A stretch of 64,000 bases of DNA from Trichaptum fuscoviolaceum (lineage: Eukaryota > Basidiomycota > Agaricomycetes > Hymenochaetales > Trichaptaceae), in assembly GCA_910574455.1 (NCBI GenBank), contig CAJSYZ010000001.1, positions 2,215,424-2,279,423 of the forward strand. Reading direction: 5' to 3'. Positions 20,266 through 30,305 of the stretch are shown piece by piece. The position numbers were made by a program, and so were the translations under genes. Numbering within the stretch: the first letter of the stretch is position 1; the number at the start of each line of letters is the position of its first letter. The notes beneath the pieces are model-generated. The model searched no databases. It worked only from the letters and a program-made list of their open reading frames with translations, and was not told the origin of the DNA.

Positions 20266-21901
20266 TTAGGGATCCCTTGTGTCCCTGGCAACAGCCTGAG
20301 CAGGATCAAACCCCTTTGGGAATACTTGTCTGACATTCACGTTTATACGTGTTGTCTGGAGATAGCGCTTATACTCCAACCACCTATCGTCAGAGCTGTA
20401 GGGGTTTTTCAGATGCGGAGGAATTGTACCCTCCAAGACCCGCGGAATCCCTAATAGATGGATAATTAGACACGCACAAAATCGCAAAGAAAAGCTCACC
20501 ATGATACGCTCGCCTACACACAGGACCGGCCATAACCACGACATCGCCAGAGCGTAGAAGAATTGGTATTGGCTCTACATCTCTTGTTTGGCCGCCAATA
20601 AGGAATATGGCAGCGTTTCCAAGTCTGATGTTTCATTAACGTTAACCACAAGGAGATAGTGAAGAAGGATAACCATACGAAAGAGATACAAGAGGGGATG
20701 TTGCACAAACTTCAGATCTATCCACATGGGCCATCAGAGTGTCCTAAGGCAATAATAGATTTTTTTCAGGAGAACCGGTTTAAAGTTAAAACAATAGGTT
20801 TACCTTTAGCTGGTAGAAATTGACAATCCCAGCGTCTGGCTCTGGATGATTGAGATGCGAGATCTGTAAGTCCACGGAGATTCATGCATATAGATCAGAG
20901 ATCGTGTCCCTACCATAGTCAGTTCGCCAGTCATTCCAAGTAGGACCGCCCTCGCCCCAATCTCCTTCAGAATCTGTACTCGCGCCCAAGGCAAAGACAT
21001 CATTCCAGTTGATGGATCTGACGATTTCTTTGCATAATGACCTCACAGGTTCTTTGATCTCCACCTTTCCTCGGCTGAAGTCATAGTGTTTTGTTCCCCA
21101 ATGATAGAACCAGCCGATATTTGCCCAGCGAAGCTTAGGGAGCAAGTCTGTGGCGGTGGTAGGCCCTGCTGACTCTGAGGGCGCAGGCGGGGGCTTCGGT
21201 TTAGTTGCTAGTTCGGAGATAGATAGGGGACTAGCGGGTTCATTGGAAATTAGTTTCCGAGGGCCCGCCGGTACTGATACCGAGCCCGGAATAGGATCCC
21301 TCGGAAGTATGAGAGGTTCAGCCTCGTAAATGCTGCGCCTTAAGGAGTGTAAGTGCGCTTGCCAGAGGCCTTCTGTAGGCATTTGATAATGGGTATCAAG
21401 ATTCGTTTCGTTTGGCCAGCGAGCGTGTTCATGCAGGCTCCAGTGTATCAACTCATTTTGGGTTTCAGGGGGTAAATAGCCTGGTAGTAAGACAAGACCT
21501 AGCCTCAAAAGAAGTGTGAACTGCGCATCCCTTACATAGAGCGCATAGGCGAACTTACCTGGAATTCGAGGTACACAGTATGCCTTTCTCGAGTTCGCCA
21601 ACGAGTTGGTCGTAAGCCGGATTTCCTGACTCTCGATTGCATCTGCCCTCCCTTTCCAAACACCGTCGTTTATCTCATCCTCGCGATTAGGATCGAGCAA
21701 GGCAAGATCCAATACATTTGAGAGATCCGGCGGCGGAAATCTCGCTTTGAACTTCTTTTCTGCCGAGCGAAACGGAGTTAAAGGAGAGACCTCGTCTTTG
21801 GCAGGTTGGTTGCGAACACTTCTCTGATGATTTCGATAGGCTTTCTTGTAAGCAGGTGAACCGCGTTGTAGGATACCGACAGGGCTATCAATGTCTTGCA
21901 T
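20266..21901 (-). CDS. ALKBH1-type Fe(II)/2-oxoglutarate dioxygenase
   Basis: AlkB-family demethylase of the ALKBH1 class, which acts on methylated nucleic acid (tRNA or DNA in studied organisms). The first exon (21901-20880) is a single frame carrying WANIGWFYHWGTKHYDFSRG. An intron joins TDY to EPDAGIVNFYQL, then DTLMAHVDRSEVCATSPLVS gives the iron-binding HxD. After another intron come GNAAIFLIGGQTRD and RRAYHG with the distal His. The last exon has PRVLEGTIPPHL and RINVNVRQVFPKGF, the Arg motif that binds 2-oxoglutarate. All catalytic residues are present. ATG 21901 (MQDIDSPVGI) is the only fitting start. It is a host gene by its intact state and its position outside the repeat-rich district. 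Confidence 0.92.
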
Positions 21902-22384
21902 TGAGTTCGAGTTATTCAGCAGAGCCAGGCTGTCGATCCAGCAGATGGTGGCATGAAATACGAAACGTTGAGAGTATGTAGGCGCTGCATTGAGACGGAT
22001 AGAGGTTCGCCGCGATGTGGCAATGAGTAGCAGGTGTTGTCCACGTGGAGTCAGACGCGCGCCTTTTCCAGCGCGACAACTTTGACATGTTCACTCATTC
22101 GATCTCCCAAGCTGGATTACGCTGTACTTGTGTCTTCTGAATCGTAAAGTTGCGTACATACAGGAGGTTTGTCTGACATGTGCATCAATGTCATTTGGGA
22201 CGGGAGCTACAATGAAGTTTGGAATCATCAAGGTACGGACCTCTGAGGGTAGCTGGCAACGTTGTCCTTGGACTGACATATCATACATGAAACAGGTCCT
22301 GACACTACTTTGCTATCTTACAAGACCGTAAACAGTTAAATCCAGGCATTCTAATTGCATCGCATAAATCCTACTCAGGCTCCT
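21902..22384. other. intergenic, no gene seen
   Basis: Upstream region of the ALKBH1-type gene and downstream of the first SDR. Short frames are present on both strands, but there is no domain, splice structure or repeat that I can support. Confidence 0.4.
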
Positions 22385-23572
22385 TCACCAGGCGTGGTGC
22401 CCACCGGAGACAAGGATGCTGTATGTATGAACTATCTGTTACAACACTCCTGGAGTAGATGGGAAAAGAGCTTACTCGCTACCTGTGCAGAACGTCGATG
22501 CATCAGAAGCCAACCAAGTCACAACGCCACGAAGTTCATCAGGCCTTCCAAGCCGTCCAAGAGGATTCATAGATGAAAGCCTTTCAAAAAGCTCCGGATT
22601 TTCATCAAGGTATGTCGCCGTCATACTAATAGAGATCTGGTGTTCAAATAAATCTTATTCTCCAGTAGTTCGAGCGACTTACGCTGTGTATATATGTCCA
22701 GGGGAAAGTGTGTTCACCCTGATTTTCTTTGAGCCTAGCTCGCACGCGAGACTCCTGCCCATTTGCAGGACAGCAGATTTGCTCGAATTATAGGCAATCC
22801 AAGGATGTCCCTTCCATCCGAGCTGTCAATAATCCAGCATCGAATGGCTTCCCAGAAGCCTTACCTTGTTGGTGATACTACCGCTCATGGACGCAATGAG
22901 AATGATGCTCCCAGGTACCCCATGTTTCACCATCTGACGCGCGGAGGCCTGTGCTGTGTAAAAGACGCCATTAATGTTGACTTTTATCACATCTGAAAAC
23001 TCCTTGTCGCCATATTTGAGGCAGTCAACAGTCTCCCCGAGGATACCAGCCGCTGCGATGCAAGCATCCAATCGATTTTCCTTGTCTGCAATCTTTTCAA
23101 CAATATCCCAAACACCCTTCTGGTTGGTAACATCAATGCTCCTGTATTCGAGGCGAGCTGTTTCGATCCCAAGGCGCTCAACATACTTCTGCGTTGCCTG
23201 CCAATCCTCACCGGGAATCTCGGGTAGATCAAGACAATAAACAGCAGCACCGGCTTCGCACAGCGCCTCTGCCATTTCGAGTCCAAGCCCTCGGTTGCCA
23301 CCAGACACGACTGCTACTCGACCAGCTAGATCAAATTCTTTCTGTAGCGTCGGACGTGGTTTGAAAGAAGGATCTGAAGCAGCCTTCAATGCGGCTTCCA
23401 CGCCAATGGGAGCCAGAGACGAGGCTGATTGAGCCTTTGATCGCAGGATGCTACTGTGATGGAAAAAAGAACGACCATAGACAGCAAGAGCCGTCTTGGG
23501 CGAGTATGCGCGCGTCTGTTTCAAAGAGGACTGCAAAGTCTTCCATGGTGCTATGCTGCGGAAGGCGAACAT
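22385..23572 (-). CDS. short-chain dehydrogenase/reductase with N-terminal extension (paralogue 1)
   Basis: NAD(P)-dependent SDR, closest by pattern to fungal sugar-alcohol/sorbose reductase-like enzymes. The cofactor motif is GGNRGLGLEMAEAL (TGxxxGxG variant), NAG-type text is AAAGIL, and the catalytic Ser lies in IASMSGSI. After an intron comes YNSSKSAV (Tyr-x-x-x-Lys) and SPGHIYTA. The next exon holds NPLGRLGRPDELRGVVTWLA, and a last short exon ILVSGGHHAW ends at 22385. The first about 45 residues (MFAFRSIAPWKTLQSSLK...) are Arg/Ser-rich with few acidic residues and look like a mitochondrial presequence. The tandem neighbour at 23936-24989 lacks this leader. Substrate unknown. Confidence 0.88.
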
Positions 23573-23935
23573 GAGTGATGGAGGGCGAAGATGGGATGGC
23601 TGGAGTGATCTTCTGCGCTCTCATGCTTATGCGGGCTATATGTATGCGCCTTTGTATACGAGAAGGACACGGCACAAGAGTCTTTCCGCTCGATCCGTAC
23701 TTCTTCAGGGGATGCGCAGTATGGTTGCCTTTTGAGGAAAATATATTGAACAGCCAAGAAAATTCGTCTTGACAAACTGCTACAACCATGGACCCATCTG
23801 CATGAGCAAATGACGCCCTACCGGACACTCACTTCATTCAATAGGTACGTTCATCTGATGTACAATTGATAACTATCAAAAAATCATGATTTCCGATCCC
23901 AGCCTACAATGATCGTTTCGTCTCAGTCGTTCGCT

Positions 23936-24989
23936 TTACCAAGCATGATGACCTCCGGTCACGAGGATGCTGGGCCCAATGGTCAACTCTAAAATATGCA
24001 GTCGCATGCGTTGCGTTACTCACTCGCTACCTGTGCAAAATGTTGATGCGTCCGACGCGAGCCAGAGGGCCACACCCCTCAACTCATCAGGTCTGCCAAG
24101 GCGACCCAGAGGATTCAGACTCGACCACTTATCGAATAGGTGTGGCTGACTATCCAGATATGCGGCGGTCATTCTGATTTCCAAACATCAATATCTTATG
24201 ATCGAGAAGATCAAAGGTAACAAACGCTGTGTAAATGTGGCCCGGTGATAGTGTGTTGACCCTAATCTTCTTCGGCCCGAGCTCACATGCCATGCTGCGG
24301 CCCATCTGCAACACCGCGGATTTACTCGTATTGTAGGCGATCCATGCATGATCCTACGCAACAGTTTGCACATCATCAGCTCAAGTTCTCGGAAAGTAGA
24401 AGCAATCAACACAGACCTTGTTGGTGATGCTTCCACTCATCGATGCAATGAGAGTGATACTACCCGGCAAACCAAACTTTGCCATTTGGCGACCAGCAGC
24501 CTGTGCTGTATGCAGCACACCGTTTACGTTCACATTCATGACCTTCTGGAACTCGTCCGCCGGATACTCCAAACAGTCTGCACCGTGGAGGATACCAGCT
24601 GCGGCGATGCATATGTCCATGCGCTGCTCCCTGTCTGCAATTTTCTCGACGGCGCTCCAGACAGCCTTCTGGTCCGTCACATCAACGCTTGCATACTCCA
24701 AGCGTGCTTTCTCGAGACCAAGACGGGAGACATACTTCTGAGTCGCTCGCCATTCCTCTCCGGGCGTCTGAGTGAGGTCCAAACAATACACGATTGCGCC
24801 CGCTTCACAAAGTGCCTCTGCCATTTCCAGACCCAATCCGCGGTTGGCGCCCGAGACGACTGCAACACGGCCGGTGAGATCGAACTCTTTCTGTATCGTC
24901 ACGCGTGGCTGGAACGTCGGATCAGCTGCCGCCTGAAGAGCAGCCTGGACGCCTATAGGGCCAAGAGGTGAAGCAGATTGTTCGTTCAT
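23936..24989 (-). CDS. short-chain dehydrogenase/reductase (paralogue 2, no leader)
   Basis: Tandem paralogue of the preceding SDR with the same exon layout. It has GANRGLGLEMAEALCEAG for cofactor binding, IASMSGSI with the catalytic Ser, YNTSKSAV with Tyr and Lys, then SPGHIYTA, NPLGRLGRPDELRGVALWLA and the final exon ILVTGGHHAW. The start at 24989 (MNEQSASPLGPIGV) aligns with residue 45 or so of the paralogue, so it is probably cytosolic. The two genes lie head to tail about 360 bp apart, which points to a local duplication followed by gain or loss of a targeting leader. The exact sugar or polyol substrate cannot be told from sequence. Confidence 0.88.
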
Positions 24990-25609
24990 AATTGTTTACT
25001 GAGCAGGTGGATGTAGCTAGAAGCTACGAGTATTGGTAGACCGTCTCTTCATTCCCGCGCTATTCATAAGGACCTTGAGTGAATAATAAACGTGTAAGAG
25101 GGAATACATCATGGGAATTCACATCACATTCATGATAACGAGAACGGATCTGTGCGCCGTTCTTTGAACACACAGTGGGCAGCTGACCTTAGAATGCTTC
25201 TTTCAAGGAGGCGATCGGATCCACCCCAAGCATGTGTTCAGTTGCACATAAGCTGCGTATGGCGATAAGAATTTACTGTTCAGAGTGGTGGGTAAACACT
25301 GCAAGAGAACCGGAAATACCAGTTTCTGGCTCAATATGCAAGTCAGTGATATTCCAATTAAAAGGCAAGAGAAAACCTTATGAGATACAGGACAGCTACA
25401 TACAGACCGACTAGTGTGGAAGACATAAATGAGTACAGACAGCTTATTGCTTTCAAATTCTCGATAATTATTGAGAAAGTGCTTTATTATCTGTGTAAGT
25501 ATCCAGATTAACTAACAGCACTTTGCAATAAGTACTTTCTCAGGCAACTCACAAAATTAGAGTTCCCGACAGAATGTGAAGTACAGACGGAGAGTTCTCG
25601 GATCACTCC
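24990..25609. other. intergenic, no gene seen
   Basis: AT-rich spacer. It contains the inverted pair GAGAAAGTGCTTTATTA / AATAAGTACTTTCTC near 25470-25545, which could form a hairpin, but no coding pattern. Confidence 0.4.
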
Positions 25610-26676
25610 TCATATTGACTTGCGTAAATCCTTGGGCACCCTGACGAGCCATGGAGTAGCCTTTCCACTAAGTTTCCTTAGAGAGCCTAGGCCCCATGAG
25701 CTGGGAGGCTCTTCACCGTTCCATTGGTCCTCAAGCCGAACGATCTTGTCGTCATCATCGAGATCGACGATGATTATTGACTTGACCTTCTAGACTCCCG
25801 TCAGCAGTAAAACCAATAACGAAGTGGATGGGCCGACCTTCTTCGATCCGAATACACGCATAGTATACTCTTGCGTCTGAGAGTAGATCATGCGATTGGG
25901 GTTTTTGGTTGACGCCAGAACCCGGCTTGCAACAGTTTCAGACTTAGAGAACACCTTGGGCTGGAAGGTACTTAGTTTAAATTCGTAAGCGAAAGTTAAA
26001 TAAGATTACATACCATTGCGTAGAACTATAATGGAAGACACTTAGTGCGGGTGTAAATGCATAGAAGATTATAAACGCACCTGAGGGGCTATTTCTTGCA
26101 AACCCTTACATCGGGTTAGTGAATCCTGTGCACAATTATTAGTCACTTTCCGGATCACTCTCGTTCACCAAAGTCGCAACATACCTCAAAGACTGCATCG
26201 GGTCTAAAGCTCCTCTGGAATGCTTCGAGAGAAGGCCTGCAGCAGTAAATCTAGGAGAGGGAAAAGAAAATGTCACGGCGGGATGTCTCAGCGCTTAGAT
26301 GCATAAACTGCAGGATTTCGTCGTTACTCACGTCCTTAAGATCCTCCAGAACCTGCCTCCGCTTCTCTGTGAGTTCAACATGATGATCCCTTGCCCCAGA
26401 GCTTGCGCGCTCGACGTCAGATTTCCTGTGGTATACTTTTGCACCCGAGTAGTGAGACCCTCCCGCTGCGGAACCTAGTATGCCGGCCGGCAGAGGTATA
26501 AGAGAGGGGTGGAATGTTTGTGAAGGCTGCTCCGGAGACGACTTGGGAGGATACACATCATCTTGTGCTTCGTGCGATGAGCAGTGGTGTAGATGTTTTG
26601 GTGAATGTAGAGCGGACATTGTGGTTGATGCAGAGAAGAGGGAGTCAGAGTGCGGACTCGACATAAGCCAGTGCAT
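25610..26676 (-). CDS. NTF2-like (SnoaL-type fold) hypothetical protein
   Basis: Function unknown. Spliced pieces read ELTEKRRQVLEDLKD, then IYCCRPSLEAFQRSFRPDAV, DSLTRCKGLQEIAPQ, FYAM, PKVFSKSETVASRVLAS with MIYSQTQEYTMRVFGSKK, and finally VKSIIIVDLDDDDKIVRLED ending KDLRKSI. All joins use GT...AG and keep the frame, giving at least six exons including a 12-nt one (FYAM). The helix plus curved-sheet pattern with a Trp-rich end fits the NTF2-like superfamily often found in fungi as stand-alone proteins. The first about 90 residues are Ser/His/Pro-rich and probably disordered. The start at 26676 is the first Met; MSAL 19 codons later is an alternative. Confidence 0.7.
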
Positions 26677-27130
26677 GAGCCGTTTCGGGATTTGACGTCA
26701 CGAGAAGCTTGTCAGCTCCGAAGCTTTACTCGAGACAACTTACTGTATAATGTACAACTACTCCTTTTAAAATATGCAAGTCATCGTAGTTGAGAGGTTA
26801 TGTATGAGGTGAAGGATGCCATCGTCATGTGGAATCTCATGAGTGCGCTGGACCTACGACTATAAAGTACCACTGGCATGCCTTACAGTTCAGTCCCTGA
26901 GATAATATCCAAACTACTGAATAATTCCATTTTCTTTACTTTCTCCTAATCTATTTCCTATTTATATATTTATATGTCGACAGCTTAAGTACAGCAGTAT
27001 AGGTGAGTTTGCAAGCCAAAACAGACTGCGCTCGATCAACGAACATCGCGAATTACGGTGATAACAAAGAAACCAAGGTCATTAAGCTGGGATTGCCAGC
27101 ATGAGTTTAATATTATGCGGAGAACGAGCG
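26677..27130. other. intergenic, no gene seen
   Basis: Promoter side of the NTF2-like gene and 3' flank of STRAP. Runs such as TTTATATATTTATATG near 26960 are AT-rich. No gene seen. Confidence 0.4.
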
Positions 27131-28367
27131 CTATGTGCCGTTGCCATTAGTGTAACCTTGCCATAATCCGTACGATGTGCCCGGATTTGTCTGCCATAGT
27201 CGGATTGTTCCTAAGAAACAGATTCCAGAAGTCAGTTTGTGTTTCGAAATATCAATACAGGGGGTCTCACCGTCCTCTATTCACATGGAGAAGTCATCCA
27301 ACGGGCCGGTCAGTCATATAGGAGGTACTGAGAGAACAATAGGCTTACCGCTTCCGCTAGCAAACATTTCACCATCCGGGCTGAATTCAATACAATGGAC
27401 TGGACCGTGATGCCCCTTTAAAACCTCACGTTCCTCACCATCCATCCCATGAACACGGACCCATTGATCGCCCAGATTTCCAGTTACAAATCGATCTTGG
27501 AGAACCGGGTGAAGAGACGCCGATGAAGGAGAATAGGGGAGCTCGAGACTATGAGTTGGTACCGTTGACGGAGTAGCCGGGATGAAAGCGACAGTTTTCC
27601 CAGAAGTCAAAGTGATGCGTTGTGTCTGTACTGAATGTTCCATTGACGTGATGGCAGATGGGAATTTGAGGGTTTGAATTGTTTCTCGAGTTCGAAGATC
27701 CCACCACCTTGATCAAAATCAATCAATGCTCTGCCTCTGATGACGACCACAGACAGGAGTAAAGGGAGAACCTACTTAACATATCCATCGTCGCCAGCAG
27801 TAACGCCAATGTTTTCACCAGTCCATACAACGCTCTTGATAGTCCCGTCGTGGCAGATAGCATTTGAGTCACCACCCAGGAACTCGGGTGTAGCATCTGG
27901 TCGGTGTAAATCGAAAATGCGCGCTTTCTTCTCTTGTCCACCAGTCAAGAGATGATCGGCGGTGGGAGACAGCGCAACACTGCGTACGATGTGGTTATGC
28001 GGAAAAGAATGTAATGCATTACCGGTGTACGCGTCCCAGATTTTTCTGCATCACGAAATGTGATTAGACGACATCAATAGTCACGAAGCAGAAACAGGGA
28101 TAAAACGTACGCGGTAAAGTCAGCGCTCCCTGAAGCAGCCTTGGTACAGTCGAGCGAGAGCTTTGTCGACCATACCGCGCCTTTGTGACCGACGAACGTG
28201 CCGATCCAATCACCTCTCCAGTCCCTCAACATTGGATTTCCGTCTTTACAGCTCGAGATAAGCAAGAAAGTGCCATCGTCCTCTTGCACTGAGAACGACA
28301 GATGTGTAACAGGGCGAGTGTGTCCGGGGGCGACAAGGGGGACGGACTTCACTGGGTAGGCGGCCAT
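27131..28367 (-). CDS. STRAP-type WD40 protein (serine-threonine kinase receptor-associated protein homologue)
   Basis: A seven-blade WD40 scaffold. Animal STRAP works in TGF-beta signalling and in the SMN/Gemin complex (Unrip); fungal orthologues are less studied. The N-terminus MAAYPVKSVPLVAPGHTRPV and blades LISSCKDGNPMLRDW, GHKGAVWSTKLSLDCTKAAS, HIVRSVALSPTADHLLTGG and GHHGPVHCIEFSPDGEMFAS follow the family order. The last blade is built from a tiny 6-nt exon (27271-27276) plus the terminal exon 27131-27210, reading ASGSEDGTIRLW and ending WQGYTNGNGT. The start at 28367 fits the conserved N-terminus. Identification is strong; the signalling role is not transferable to a fungus. Confidence 0.9.
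27271..27276 (-). other. 6-nt microexon in the STRAP gene
   Basis: On the minus strand, ...GGAAGCG|gtaagcc (intron 27277-27348) ends in gaatag, then AGGACG, then gtgagac (intron 27211-27270) ending in cttag|GAACAATC. Joining gives Ser-Glu-Asp-Gly-Thr-Ile-Arg-Leu-Trp, exactly the expected WD40 ending. Without these six bases the Glu-Asp pair is lost. Confidence 0.85.
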
Positions 28368-28701
28368 GTCTAACTTGTCCTTGATTTCAGCTTTTGTCGT
28401 GTTCGTAATGTGCGTGCGCTTGTTATGGATTGATGTTTGTCGTGAGCGATGATGAGGGTCGTAAGAACAGGCGCACCGCGCACTGGGACAAGTACTGGGG
28501 CGTAAGGCGTGAACACGAGGGAGGGGATGGTGTCGAAAAGGAGGAGGATGGAGAGAAAGGAGGCGACTTGTTTGCGTTGGTTTACGACCACCCGGGTTCG
28601 CTTGTCCGATGGGCTCGTGACTGATGCGATCGACATGCTCACAAAACTACTTTTTTCCGTCCAGGGCATAAAAAGTATATAATTCTATGACTCAAAAACA
28701 A
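28368..28701. other. spacer between STRAP start and TACO1-like stop
   Basis: An open frame exists on the minus strand but shows no domain. This is probably the STRAP promoter and the 3' UTR of the next gene. Confidence 0.4.
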
Positions 28702-29948
28702 CTATTCGACTTCGCTGTCATTGCGGATACGTGAATCTAACGTAGTCCATACGCGAACACAGTCTTCGTTTTCCTCAAGTTCCTCCTTCAATTCCATGAT
28801 CTTCTCCTCTAGTTCTTCATCTACCTCTGGAGAGTCCTTTGCACGGAATATCCACTCAGACGACAAGAGCTCGGCCCCTGTATTCGCCTCGCTGATAGCC
28901 TTTGTCACGGCTTCTAATGCTTCCGTAGAGCAAAAATACTACGCAAGGGATTGACGTGTGAGTGATATGAAATTGTAGACGACGATCACTGATAATGATG
29001 AACATTCGATGGACTCTTACCTCAACAATGTTGGTGCCCTCTATCACATCAAAGTCATCGCCGCCAGCGGATGAAGCAATGTCCAATAAAGCTTCAATTT
29101 GTGCATCACGATCTGGAACAGGAGGGATAGAAACTTGCACCCTTCCTACTTTCTCAAAAAGAAACCCAACCGGGGCAAATCGACCACTAGCGATGAAGGA
29201 ATTAGCTAAGGCACAGGCCATTGTAATGTTTTCAGAGCTCACTTGAATCCATTCAATATCTCCCGTAATTTGTGAATCGTTCGGTTTCCGTTGTCAGTCA
29301 AACACTCACTTTTGTAAATGAGTGACCGTCATTAGGCATACGTTTAAAAAACGCTCAAACTAACTTACATCACGACTGCAACACTGCCAGAAACCATCGC
29401 TTCGTACACGACATGCTGGCTCGCATCCTTCCCTTGTCCGCCAGTAGCCTAGACAATCCTCAGAAATGATGTATGTAGTTGTTAGGCAGTACTTACTCGT
29501 GCAAACGCCCGTTCTATGTTCTCTTTTGGGACACCAGCAGCTTTGGCTTTCCTCAGGACTGTAGCCAACGTCGCATTCATGGCCGGATCAGGCGATCCAC
29601 CAGCTTCGATCTCATGAGCCTAAGCTACAAACTGGAACGCTACAAGCTTACATCGGATGGCAACCATAATATCCTGAGATTATTGAGCAAGTAAACGGCC
29701 ATTATGCATAGTCCAAGACTTACTCTTCCGGCTTTGCCATATGTAGCAGATTTTTTAATGTCTGCTACACCTTTCTTTTGCTTAATTTTGGACCACTAAA
29801 AATCTTTAGCTTGGACATCCAGAAAGCAACAAATCACACGGGTATTTACCTTATTATGACCTGAGAGATTGGCATGACTCTGAGAAAAACACCGTCGAAG
29901 AGCCAGTGGTCGAGCAGCTGCAGCGCGCAGGCGTAAGACAGAATGCAT
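28702..29948 (-). CDS. YebC/TACO1-family mitochondrial translation factor
   Basis: Homologue of bacterial YebC/PmpR and of TACO1/Dpc29, which help mitochondrial ribosomes translate respiratory-chain mRNAs. The start at 29948 gives MHSVLRLRAAAARPLALRRC, a mitochondrial presequence, followed by SGHNK|WSKIKQKKGVADIKKSATYG across an intron, the family signature. Later pieces are NATLATVLRKAKAAGVPKEN, GGQGKDASQHVVYEAM, ECLTDNGNRTIHKLREIL and a final acidic helix ending RIRNDSEVE at 28702. At least five introns. The frame remains open for some distance upstream of 29948, but that sequence does not look like a presequence, so the later Met is preferred. Confidence 0.9.
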
Positions 29949-30305
29949 ATGGATAAAGTGACTGTGTTTCCGTTGAACAAGTTGAGCGCTTAATTCCGAC
30001 ACCATGCAACTCCGACACTTATGATTACCGAAGGATCGACATTTCGGGTCTTCACCTTCTACCTCACCAACCCACACACCATCGAAAATCTTCTGTTTAT
30101 CAGCAATATCTAAAATTACAAGTATCTGGACGAACAGAACACATGAGCGGGATAAGATATATCAGAACAGCAACTCGTCGGCATGAGCATCATGAAAAAG
30201 GCATTACAGAAATCAGTACAAAACGTCGTACAATAGTATGCACTGTCCTTCGTAACCAAAAAGTGTCTAGCTAAACTATCTACCTAGATCCTCAAGAGCC
30301 ATTTC
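29949..30305. other. intergenic
   Basis: Holds the promoter side of the TACO1-like gene and the 3' flank of the sulfate permease. A minus-strand open stretch (DIADKQKIFDGVWVG...) runs into the TACO1-like frame, but no independent gene could be supported. Confidence 0.35.

Noticed and set aside
20266..21901. ALKBH1-type dioxygenase as cargo of the nearby transposon
   Set aside because: Some fungal transposons travel with TET/JBP dioxygenases, but this gene is a clear ALKBH1 orthologue, separated from the repeats by CMC2, and looks like an ordinary host gene.
28370..28669. 99-codon minus-strand open frame upstream of STRAP
   Set aside because: No recognisable domain and it ends just before the STRAP start; more likely promoter sequence.
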